From the NCBI GenBank assembly GCA_003662715.1, contig QMYO01000069.1, forward strand, positions 1 to 7,648: a stretch of 7,648 bases of DNA. The letters are read 5' to 3'. The notes beneath the pieces are model-generated. The model was not told the origin of the DNA and made no database searches. It saw only the letters and a program-made list of their open reading frames with translations. This document shows positions 1 to 5,492 of the stretch, in pieces (the first letter of the stretch is position 1; every line of letters begins with the position of its first letter). A program made the position numbers and the translations under genes. Source of the stretch: Candidatus Bathyarchaeota archaeon. GTDB taxonomy: Archaea > Thermoproteota > Bathyarchaeia > Bathyarchaeales > Bathyarchaeaceae.

Positions 1-192
1 AACGTGAGTCTGTCCAGTTGCTTCATCGTAGAATGCGTTCCTCGCATAGCCGACGAAGGTAACGTTGTCTACCGTGTCCCAGTTATTCGTGTTGGTGCTG
101 CCGAAGTCGTCCCAGAAAGCCGGAGACGAAGCCGAAGCAGGAATCAGAAGAACCAGTAGGAGAATCAAAGAAAAAAATAGGGATTTTTTCAT
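1..192 (-). CDS. Secreted protein, N-terminal part only (cut by window edge)
   Basis: The reading frame is open from ATG at 192 to the left edge (64 codons), so only the N terminus is seen. Residues 1-21 form a clear Sec signal peptide: lysines at 2-3, a long Leu/Ile/Phe core, and an ASA site followed by serine. The mature part begins with an aromatic/acidic stretch (AFWDDFG) and is rich in Asn and Thr, with an N-glycosylation sequon (NVT). A GGAGG ribosome site lies at 199-203, six bases before the ATG. The gene starts 24 bases after the stop of the next gene upstream, so it is probably the third gene of the surface-protein operon. I do not recognise the family. The visible part suggests an extracellular or cell-envelope protein and does not support a finer call. 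Confidence 0.8.
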   Translation of the reverse strand, partial: MKKSLFFSLILLLVLLIPASASSPAFWDDFGSTNTNNWDTVDNVTFVGYARNAFYDEATGQTHV

Positions 193-216
193 GCTTTCCC
201 TCCGCTGAGGGTTAAA

Positions 217-609
217 TCAGCTCGCAGACTCGTTGAAGTAGAAGGTCACGGTTGTTAAGGCGTCTTTGGTTATCTCTACCGTCTTGTTCAGAGTTACGCT
301 GTTGTGCTCAGCCTGAACCTCGTAAGAGCCGACGTCGATGTCCTCGAAGAGAGCCGTGCCGTTGCTGTCGGTCTTCTTGACGAGTTCCGTCGAAAGAACC
401 GTTATCGTTACGTTGGCAAGCGGTTTGTCATCTGTCGTGTTCGTGGTGTTCATCGCATCGTAGACGGTTACTTTGAGATCGCCAGTATCACCCCACCAAG
501 GAATCTTGTCGAGGTACTCGTCGAACCAGCCGAGGTAATAGCCCACTCCAGCCACGACGAGGATCGCAGCGACGGACAAAACCAGAACATTCGTCTTGTT
601 CAGCTCCAT
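217..609 (-). CDS. Membrane-anchored protein with one extracellular beta-sandwich domain (carboxypeptidase-regulatory-like)
   Basis: From ATG at 609 the protein has 130 residues. Residues 7-27 are one hydrophobic segment after a short N terminus with one lysine, so it is a signal anchor. After a linker with WW, residues 45-126 read as a single beta-sandwich of the carboxypeptidase-regulatory/PEGA type: LKVTVYD, a PLANVTITV strand, the turn TDSNGTALFEDIDVGSYEV, and a final VTFYF strand. Several NxS/T sequons (NTT, NVT, NGT, NKT, NES) suggest a glycosylated outer domain. An upstream GTG (618) and ATG (615) are possible starts, but 609 fits best because GAGGTGAT at 614-621 would act as its ribosome site. 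The upstream gene stops at 620, giving near-overlap and likely translational coupling. The fold is inferred from sequence pattern, and no enzyme function is visible. Confidence 0.8.
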   Translation of the reverse strand: MELNKTNVLVLSVAAILVVAGVGYYLGWFDEYLDKIPWWGDTGDLKVTVYDAMNTTNTTDDKPLANVTITVLSTELVKKTDSNGTALFEDIDVGSYEVQAEHNSVTLNKTVEITKDALTTVTFYFNESAS

Positions 610-613
610 AGCC

Positions 614-621
614 ATCACCTC
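614..621 (-). promoter_or_regulatory. Ribosome binding site GAGGTGAT that selects the start at 609
   Basis: The minus strand reads GAGGTGAT, then four bases, then ATG at 609-607. The candidate GTG (618) and ATG (615) starts lie inside this motif, so they are unlikely to be the real start. The site also overlaps the stop codon of the upstream gene (620-622), consistent with coupled translation. Confidence 0.6.
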
Positions 622-1210
622 AAGACAGGAACTTAGCTCCCACGACTGCGAGCACTATACCCACGACTATCAACAGCAACGGGAAGAACGCCTCAAGCGG
701 GTCATCGTAGGTTATGAAGCTCTGTGGGACGGCTATGCTCATGGCGTTGAAGTTTTTAGCCTCTACACCCATCGTCTGGGCTGCGTGCCCGGTGAACGGG
801 TAGACCTCTACCTTATCTATCACGGCGACCTTGTCCCTCAACCCCTCCACAACATCCCCCGGAATCACTATCTTGACCGTCTTCGTCTCCCCGGCGGGGA
901 TGTTGAACAGCGTGAAAGTTACACCGCTGCCCGTCTTCATCGCATCGACGCCTCTGACCCAGTCCGGGTTTATTGCGAAGTAGCTCGGCTTAACGATTAC
1001 CCTCGCAGAAACGGGGTAGCTTGCGGTGTTCTTGAAGTCAATGACGACGTAGTTGAAGCCGTTCGTCTTAAGGGTTTCAGGAGCAGTTACCTTCACTGTT
1101 AAGGCGTTGCTGCTCTGGGATACGACTTCTGCCGAGGCACTGCCAATCACTAAACAGGCTATAAAGCCTAAAACCACCAAAATTCCGGCAGTTTTTACTT
1201 TACTTCTCAT
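620..1210 (-). CDS. Secreted type I membrane protein, beta-rich ectodomain with C-terminal anchor
   Basis: The protein has 196 residues. Residues 1-27 are a signal peptide (basic MRSKVK, hydrophobic core, GSASA cleavage site). Residues 28-165 alternate in a beta-strand pattern (LTVKVTAPE, YVVIDFKN, VSARVIVKP, TFTLFNIPAGETKTVKIVIPG), which resembles an Ig-like or NEW3-type adhesion module. Residues 172-193 are a C-terminal membrane segment ending in KFLS, so most of the protein lies outside the cell. GAGGTGAG at 1219-1226, eight bases before the ATG, supports this start. A TATA-like promoter lies near 1300. It is probably the first gene of an operon with the two downstream envelope genes, since its stop is one base before a possible GTG start of the next gene. 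The family is not recognised; the module type is an inference from strand pattern. Confidence 0.85.
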   Translation of the reverse strand: MRSKVKTAGILVVLGFIACLVIGSASAEVVSQSSNALTVKVTAPETLKTNGFNYVVIDFKNTASYPVSARVIVKPSYFAINPDWVRGVDAMKTGSGVTFTLFNIPAGETKTVKIVIPGDVVEGLRDKVAVIDKVEVYPFTGHAAQTMGVEAKNFNAMSIAVPQSFITYDDPLEAFFPLLLIVVGIVLAVVGAKFLS

Positions 1211-1294
1211 TTCCTTTTCTCACCTCTCTCCTTTTCTCATCTCGCACTACCAACTCAAAACTTCTTAATCAACGATTGAGAATTGAGGATTAAA

Positions 1295-1310
1295 AATATA
1301 AAATTTTTTC
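1295..1310 (-). promoter_or_regulatory. TATA-box promoter of the surface-protein operon
   Basis: The minus strand reads GAAAAAATTTTATATT here. The purine run fits a BRE and TTTATAT fits an archaeal TATA box centred near 1298. With the usual spacing of about 26 bases, transcription would start near 1271 and leave a leader of about 60 bases before the ATG at 1210. Position and composition support the call; no start site was measured. Confidence 0.5.
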
Positions 1311-1328
1311 GACAAAAAACGATGATGG

Positions 1329-1344
1329 ACTTACAGGTGTAAGT
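1329..1344. repeat. Small perfect hairpin (6-bp stem, 4-base loop)
   Basis: ACTTAC, loop AGGT, GTAAGT. It lies between the helicase stop and the promoter of the surface operon. It may be a fold in a transcript reading either way, or chance. No U-run follows it directly. Confidence 0.3.
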
Positions 1345-1376
1345 TTAGTTAGGAGAGGAGCCAGAGGGACCGAGTG

Positions 1377-1429
1377 AAAAGCAGACGTGAGGATGAGGAG
1401 GGTAGCAAAAATTAGTAATGTCTGCTTTT
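1377..1429. repeat. Inverted repeat with 10-bp arms and U/A-rich flank; possible terminator or structured RNA
   Basis: AAAAGCAGAC at 1377-1386 is the perfect reverse complement of GTCTGCTTTT at 1420-1429, with 33 bases between. The right arm continues into six T residues on the plus strand, and the left arm ends in four T residues on the minus strand. It lies 36 bases past the helicase stop, so it could end the helicase transcript. The sequence from 1352 to 1406 is strikingly purine-rich on the plus strand. Archaeal termination depends mainly on T-runs, so a structural role is uncertain. Confidence 0.4.
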
Positions 1430-1464
1430 TTAAAGTCTCAATTGCTGAAATAACTAAGAAATCA

Positions 1465-4209
1465 CTAATATAAAGTATTATTTTTAGGAATTAATGAATC
1501 TTTTCGATTAAGGTTATGGAGGTAAACTACTTCTCCTTTTTTTAAGATATCAATGACCTCGTCTCTAGTTATTTTCCCTTCCCAAAATGCTATTAGTATC
1601 TCAGCAAGATTTACGTGTGTCATAAGGGTTATTCCTGTTTTATGAACGTTTTGCTTAGCAATATCCACAAAATCTGGATAACCTATTGTTACCCTTGCGA
1701 TCGGATCATACTTGGCCCCTTTTCCAAGTATTTGTTCTGCCTCCGTCGCCGACACAAACTTATTTCCGGTTTTTCGCTTGCATTCTATCACAATATTACC
1801 CTCTTCAAGCTTGATCAAACAGTCAGGCTCATGGGATGATAGATCCCCAATAAATTTACAGGGTATTCCAAGATAATCGTTTAACAATTCAGCACAAACT
1901 TTAGAAAAATCGTCACCAATCGCAGTAAATAACCTCTCAATAATCGTTGCATCCCTACCCAGTTCTTTGGCACGTCTCACAAAGTATTGTCGTTTTCTTT
2001 CGATTTTATCTTCAATGAACTGCTCTATATGCTTTTTAATTGCAATGGACAGGGACTTGCCGATACCTCTTACTCTCTCTAGATCCTCTATGCTTGCATC
2101 TATAAGAGAGTCCAATGAGTTATATCCTGCGTCTGCAAGAAGCATAGCCCTTTGCCTATGTATTGCAGGGATATTTAGCTTTATGATCTCTAAAGCATTA
2201 TCTTGCACTCCATATTTCACTCGGTCAGATAATCCGTCCAAAAATTCGTAGAATTCTTCCCGAAAATTGAATAGGGGTGGCTCAGAAATCCTCCTTATAC
2301 TTTTGATTATCCAGCTGATGTTCTCACCTATGTTTTTGATTACTCCTTGCGGTGCGAAACCTTTCAACTCTGAATAAGGAATTCCTTCAATCCACCTCAA
2401 TAACATTTGAACAGTTTTGACGGATCTATATCTAAGCTCATCCTCGCTTGGACGGAATAGATATCTGTCTTTTCTTGCATTCCAGTAAATAGATAATTCT
2501 TTCTTCTCTTGTTCTGATCTTGGTGGGTAAAGGAGGCGTGCATCTGGTGTGCAGCATGCTAAATGGATTATTGGTTCGATTAGTTCGTCAAAATCCGATT
2601 CGGTTTCCTCTATTTTCCCTAACGCTTCAGAGAATAGATAGGCAGAAAACGGAGATATCATTTCTTCGGCGCACCTCTTTCCCAATTCGGTTGCTTTTAT
2701 CTCTCCGTTTATCTCCAATAAACCTTTTTCTACCAAATCTTGGACTTGTTTGGATATAGTCTCTTCAAACACTCTAAATAAAGGATCAGATTCTTGACAA
2801 GTATAACCAAAGAACGTGTTTCGCATGAAACTAAGCAATTCTTCAATGTTCCTACAAACTTTGGATGTGACCAAGTTTAAAATGGAATGATCTATGTTCT
2901 TTCGCTTCGGTATTTGACTCTCTACCTTTTCTGGCTTGGAGTTGACATACCCTTCCCAGTATCTCTCAAAATCTCTCTCACTTCCAGCCAATAATATCGA
3001 TCTTCCAAAGTCGTCGTGATACCTTATTCTTCCTGCTCTTCCCGACATATTCTTGTAGTCTCTGCTTGTTATACTACTCTCATCCCAAAATCTTGTTGAA
3101 AGTATTATCACAGTTTTTGCAGGAGTATTCACTCCTGCCCCCAGAGTCAAAGTTGAACAGATTACTCTTATGTCCCCATTTTCAAAAGCCTCTTCAACGA
3201 TTCTCTTCTCTTCGGGTAACAAACCTGCGTGGTGAAAAGCTACTCCATTCATCATGCACCTTTTTAGCCTTCGTGTTGATGGGGTTGTTTCTACCAGGGC
3301 ATCAATCATGTCAGTCCATCGAGTTATATTGTCTGATGGTGGAAGCTTAACACTAATCCTACTTGCTAACTCTTCTGCCTTTCTTTGCGTGTTTACAAAT
3401 ATTACCACTTGTTCTCTTTGGGAAAGATCAACAAGTCCTTCGAGAGTATGGACGTTCAGCCCCTTTTCAACTCCTAAAACCATTGCATTGAATTCTTTAT
3501 ATAGAAAATCGCCTCCATTTAGTTTGTAGCCTCTAAATTCGATAGATTTGCTTCCAGTGTAAATTATCCCCTCTCTAAGCTCTACCTCTCTTCTCTCTGT
3601 TTCTATTACTTCTGCATTTAACCATCTTCCAAGATCTTTTGCATTCGGAATTGTCGCAGAAAGACCAATGATCTGTGGCGAATTTTCAGCCTTTAATAGC
3701 TTTGTTAATAGTATCTCCAAATTAATTCCTCTCCCCTCATCTCCAATCATCTGAAGCTCATCAACAATAACCAAACCCAGATCTTTGATCAGGTCTGGGT
3801 TCCTTATCAACAATGCGTCTAACTTTTCGTAGGTTGCAATAACCAGATCGTATTCCGTGAGATCTGAGTCGTATTCACTTCTCTCACCAGTACTTATAGC
3901 TATACTGAGTCCCCAGTCAGCGTATTTTGCTTTAAACTCTTCAAATTTTTCTTCTGCAATCGCCTTTAGGGGGGTTAAATAGAAAATTCTCTTACGTTCT
4001 CTACTCTTTGATGCGGTTATCGCCGCGAGTTCCCCAATGAACGTTTTGCCAGTATTTGTTGGAGCACTAATTACAAAATTCTTTCCTTCAAACAACCCTT
4101 TCTCCACAGCCAATTTCTGAACTTCTGTAAGTTTTGTAAATCCCAAATCTCGGAGTTTTCCGATTATTGATTCCGGAACATTAAATTCTTTTAAATTTGA
4201 GATTTCCAT
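1465..4209 (-). CDS. Ski2/Hel308-like DNA helicase fused to a C-terminal PD-(D/E)XK nuclease; likely defence protein
   Basis: The protein has 914 residues from ATG at 4209; an adjacent GTG at 4212 is less likely because GGAGG at 4217-4221 would be only four bases away. Numbering from that GTG, the superfamily 2 motifs are complete: Walker A APTNTGKT (50-57), LTPLKAI, motif II DELQ (151-154), motif III SAT (185-187), VIFVNTQRKAEE, the FHHAGLLP / TLTLGAGVN region (327-361) and motif VI SGRAGR (390-395). A winged-helix and helical part follows, then a helix-hairpin-helix (about 685-730, RVRGIGKS), as in Hel308. Hel308 usually ends near here, at about 700-720 residues. The extra ~185 residues contain EPD (D797), then IECK (E810, K812) and a Gln-rich helix, the signature of a PD-(D/E)XK nuclease. 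The protein probably unwinds branched or 3'-tailed DNA and cuts it. Its neighbour is a STAND gene, which favours antiviral defence over housekeeping repair. The substrate is unknown. Confidence 0.88.
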   Translation of the reverse strand: MEISNLKEFNVPESIIGKLRDLGFTKLTEVQKLAVEKGLFEGKNFVISAPTNTGKTFIGELAAITASKSRERKRIFYLTPLKAIAEEKFEEFKAKYADWGLSIAISTGERSEYDSDLTEYDLVIATYEKLDALLIRNPDLIKDLGLVIVDELQMIGDEGRGINLEILLTKLLKAENSPQIIGLSATIPNAKDLGRWLNAEVIETERREVELREGIIYTGSKSIEFRGYKLNGGDFLYKEFNAMVLGVEKGLNVHTLEGLVDLSQREQVVIFVNTQRKAEELASRISVKLPPSDNITRWTDMIDALVETTPSTRRLKRCMMNGVAFHHAGLLPEEKRIVEEAFENGDIRVICSTLTLGAGVNTPAKTVIILSTRFWDESSITSRDYKNMSGRAGRIRYHDDFGRSILLAGSERDFERYWEGYVNSKPEKVESQIPKRKNIDHSILNLVTSKVCRNIEELLSFMRNTFFGYTCQESDPLFRVFEETISKQVQDLVEKGLLEINGEIKATELGKRCAEEMISPFSAYLFSEALGKIEETESDFDELIEPIIHLACCTPDARLLYPPRSEQEKKELSIYWNARKDRYLFRPSEDELRYRSVKTVQMLLRWIEGIPYSELKGFAPQGVIKNIGENISWIIKSIRRISEPPLFNFREEFYEFLDGLSDRVKYGVQDNALEIIKLNIPAIHRQRAMLLADAGYNSLDSLIDASIEDLERVRGIGKSLSIAIKKHIEQFIEDKIERKRQYFVRRAKELGRDATIIERLFTAIGDDFSKVCAELLNDYLGIPCKFIGDLSSHEPDCLIKLEEGNIVIECKRKTGNKFVSATEAEQILGKGAKYDPIARVTIGYPDFVDIAKQNVHKTGITLMTHVNLAEILIAFWEGKITRDEVIDILKKGEVVYLHNLNRKDSLIPKNNTLY

Positions 4210-4244
4210 CACGATTCCTCCTTTTTCAGTCTCATTAAATCTTT

Positions 4245-4253
4245 GCTATAAGC
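4245..4253 (-). promoter_or_regulatory. Possible TATA box of the helicase gene
   Basis: The minus strand reads GCTTATAGC. Usual spacing would place the transcript start near 4222, just before the GGAGG at 4217-4221, giving a very short leader of about 14 bases. The surrounding region is A/T-rich and holds other weak matches, so the call is tentative. A promoter of its own is plausible because the preceding gene is broken. Confidence 0.3.
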
Positions 4254-4315
4254 TTCATAGGTGATAATTTTTTTGCTTTATTGTAAAAAGATAGTTGCAG
4301 AGTCTTAAAGAAGAG

Positions 4316-4551
4316 AGCTCTAGTGAGTCTAGCCCCTGAGAGGTTAGCCTCCAGAGGGTCTTTGAAAGGTCAGCCCCTTAAAGTTTAGCTCCATAGAGGT
4401 TAGCCCCAGATAGGTTAGCCCCAGTGAGGTCAGCCTTAGAGAGGTCAGCCCTAGTGAGGTCAGCCCTGGATAGGTCAGCTTCTGAAAGATTAGCCCTAGA
4501 TAAGTTAGCCCCTGAAAGATCAACCCCAGAGAGGTCAGCCCCAGTGAGGTC
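4316..4551 (-). repeat. 15-bp tandem repeats encoding pentapeptides A(D/N)L(S/T)x, running past the stop codon
   Basis: Units such as GAC/AAC CTC/CTA TCT/ACT x GCT recur every 15 bases on the minus strand. In the open frame they give about eleven pentapeptides (DLTGA, DLSGV, DLSGA, NLSRA, NLSEA, DLSRA, and so on) up to the stop at 4378-4380. The pattern continues after the stop. GADLSK follows in the same frame (4360-4377). Then LEANLSGARLTRA appears in a shifted frame (4316-4354). The protein fold expected is a right-handed quadrilateral beta helix. Confidence 0.85.
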
Positions 4552-4896
4552 GGTTTTCTCTAATTCTTTCAAATAGTGTGGCATAAAATAAGCCGTTAAC
4601 AATAGTTGCTGGAGTTTCTTTTTATCTATTACCTCTTCTGGATTTATCCATTTGAGTACACACAAAGAGATCCACCTGTGTAGCCATGCACTGATGTAGT
4701 CGGTGTGAATTGTAGATATTACCATCCTGAATTCTTTCTTTACTTCCCTAAGTGGAAGAACAATTGACTCGTTCTCGACAAACTTCTTAGCAGTTTTAGC
4801 TATTACATCTACATCCTCGAATAGTGTAGGCGACCTTTTTTCAATTTCTCTTAAGATATCTAGAGCCTCATCTATCTTAGAAATGTTTAAAAGACC
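4378..4896 (-). pseudogene. 3' part of the IS-split PNP-NACHT gene: helical segment plus pentapeptide-repeat domain
   Basis: The frame is open from within the IS right end at 4911 (GTG) to TAA at 4378. The first five codons, MEDVT, belong to the IS, and the host part starts at GGT (4894-4896). It encodes about 65 mostly helical residues (GLLNISKIDEALDIL…), then a stretch with Trp and His (DYISAWLHRWISL), then about eleven pentapeptides. No ribosome site precedes the GTG, and the next in-frame ATG is more than 60 codons in, so it lacks a credible start of its own. Removing the IS fuses it in frame to the NACHT gene, giving FLN|GLLN. In STAND proteins the C-terminal repeats usually act as the sensor, so this is probably the detached sensor half. 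Its own 3' end is also decayed: a TAA interrupts the repeats and a frameshift follows. Confidence 0.8.
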
Positions 4897-4907
4897 TGTG
4901 ACATCCT

Positions 4908-4927
4908 CCACAGGCTAAAGCCTGTGG
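4908..4927 (-). repeat. Right-end hairpin of the IS200-type element
   Basis: On the minus strand CCACAGGC and GCCTGTGG form a perfect 8-bp stem with loop TTTA. It starts five bases after the tnpA stop. GGAAG precedes it and AGGATGTCACA follows, fitting the guide and cleavage-site layout of IS200/IS605 right ends. Such hairpins are the binding site of TnpA. Confidence 0.8.
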
Positions 4928-4931
4928 CTTC

Positions 4932-5354
4932 CTAGAATTGAGAGAGCTTAGCCTGATGGATTTCTTCCTGCCTTTGTACATAATCTTTTGTTGTCTCTAA
5001 ATCAACATCTCCAACGCTCCTGTAAAATTTTCCAGCACTCCAGAAATGCCCTTTGGGATATCTAAGTCTGAACTTTGGTTCCCTCTTAAACAGTTCGTAG
5101 GAGGATGCACCCTTCAACAACTGAAATGCTTTTGATAGGCTCATTGTTGGTGGGATTGAGACAACTGCATGTATGTGATCTGGCATAACACTAAGCTCTA
5201 GAATCTTTATTCTGTGTCTTTCAGCAACTTCTTTCAGGATTTCTTCACAAAGCTTTTTATTCTTCTCTTTCCTAAACATCTTGTAACGATACTTGGGACA
5301 CCACTCAAGATGGTACACAGCTTGTCCGACGTGATGGCTTCCGCTAATCAGCAT
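4932..5354 (-). CDS. tnpA: IS200/IS605-family transposase TnpA (Y1 HUH single-strand transposase)
   Basis: The protein has 140 residues, normal for this family. The opening YHLEWCPKYRYKMF (14-27) matches the conserved YHLVWCPKYR start. PDHIHAVVSI (58-67) holds the HUH metal-binding pair H60/H62. FWSAGKFYRSVG (104-115) is the conserved C-terminal block. DYVQRQ contains the likely catalytic tyrosine Y125. All key residues are present and there is no frameshift, so the enzyme should be active. It cuts and joins single-stranded DNA at the element ends as a dimer, mostly during replication. The ribosome site AGGAGGT at 5361-5367 ends six bases before the ATG and directly follows the 3' arm of a strong hairpin. 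The gene lies inside the split PNP-NACHT gene in the same orientation. Confidence 0.95.
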   Translation of the reverse strand: MLISGSHHVGQAVYHLEWCPKYRYKMFRKEKNKKLCEEILKEVAERHRIKILELSVMPDHIHAVVSIPPTMSLSKAFQLLKGASSYELFKREPKFRLRYPKGHFWSAGKFYRSVGDVDLETTKDYVQRQEEIHQAKLSQF

Positions 5355-5367
5355 AATACAACCTCCT

Positions 5368-5408
5368 GGGTGGGGAATCCTTAGCGCGAAGCGCTAAATG
5401 CCCCACCC
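5368..5408 (-). promoter_or_regulatory. Strong two-part hairpin in the tnpA leader, next to its ribosome site
   Basis: On the minus strand GGGTGGGG (5401-5408) pairs perfectly with CCCCACCC (5368-5375). Inside it TTAGCGC pairs with GCGCTAA around the loop TTC (5381-5397). The 3' arm ends one base before AGGAGG. IS200 of enterobacteria is known to carry a leader stem-loop that blocks outside transcription and another that hides the tnpA ribosome site. A similar damping role is inferred here. Confidence 0.6.
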
Positions 5409-5459
5409 ACTCAAAGTTATTTGTTGAGGAAAAAAGTTTTAGGATTCGACGCAATTCAT

Positions 5460-5480
5460 CCCGCAATCTAAAGATTGGGG
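5460..5480 (-). repeat. Left-end hairpin of the IS200-type element
   Basis: On the minus strand CCC-CAATC pairs with GATTG-C-GGG around the loop TTTA, with one bulged C. AAGAAAT before the stem is a candidate guide for the target TTAAC, 18 bases upstream. The same TTTA loop and size as the right-end hairpin support recognition by the same TnpA. Confidence 0.7.
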
Positions 5481-5492
5481 ATTTCTTGCTGA

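Noticed and set aside
304..636. Plus-strand open frame of 110 codons opposite the N-terminally anchored protein gene
   Set aside because: No recognisable motif or ribosome site; it is explained as the antisense shadow of a well-supported gene.
596..1102. Plus-strand open frame of 168 codons opposite the type I membrane protein gene
   Set aside because: The minus-strand frame has a signal peptide, beta-strand pattern, membrane anchor and a good ribosome site. The plus-strand product is rich in Arg, His and Tyr with no domain pattern and has no ribosome site.
1220..1240. Six-codon upstream frame (ATG…TGA) in the leader of the surface operon
   Set aside because: It has no ribosome site of its own, and its stop merely overlaps the GAGGTGAG site of the real gene; it is likely chance in a purine-rich leader.
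1320..1448. C/D-box guide RNA using ATGATGG near 1320 and CTGA at 1445
   Set aside because: The C-like box has one mismatch, no internal D'/C' pair is visible, and about 128 bases is too long for an archaeal C/D RNA.
4316..4551. Regular 15-bp periodic repeats as a CRISPR array
   Set aside because: The repeats are contiguous, without unique spacers, and encode A(D/N)LSx pentapeptides in frame.
4378..4911. Pentapeptide protein as an independent 177-residue gene
   Set aside because: Its only early start lies inside the IS right-end hairpin, has no ribosome site, and the frame fits exactly onto the end of the NACHT gene once the IS is removed.
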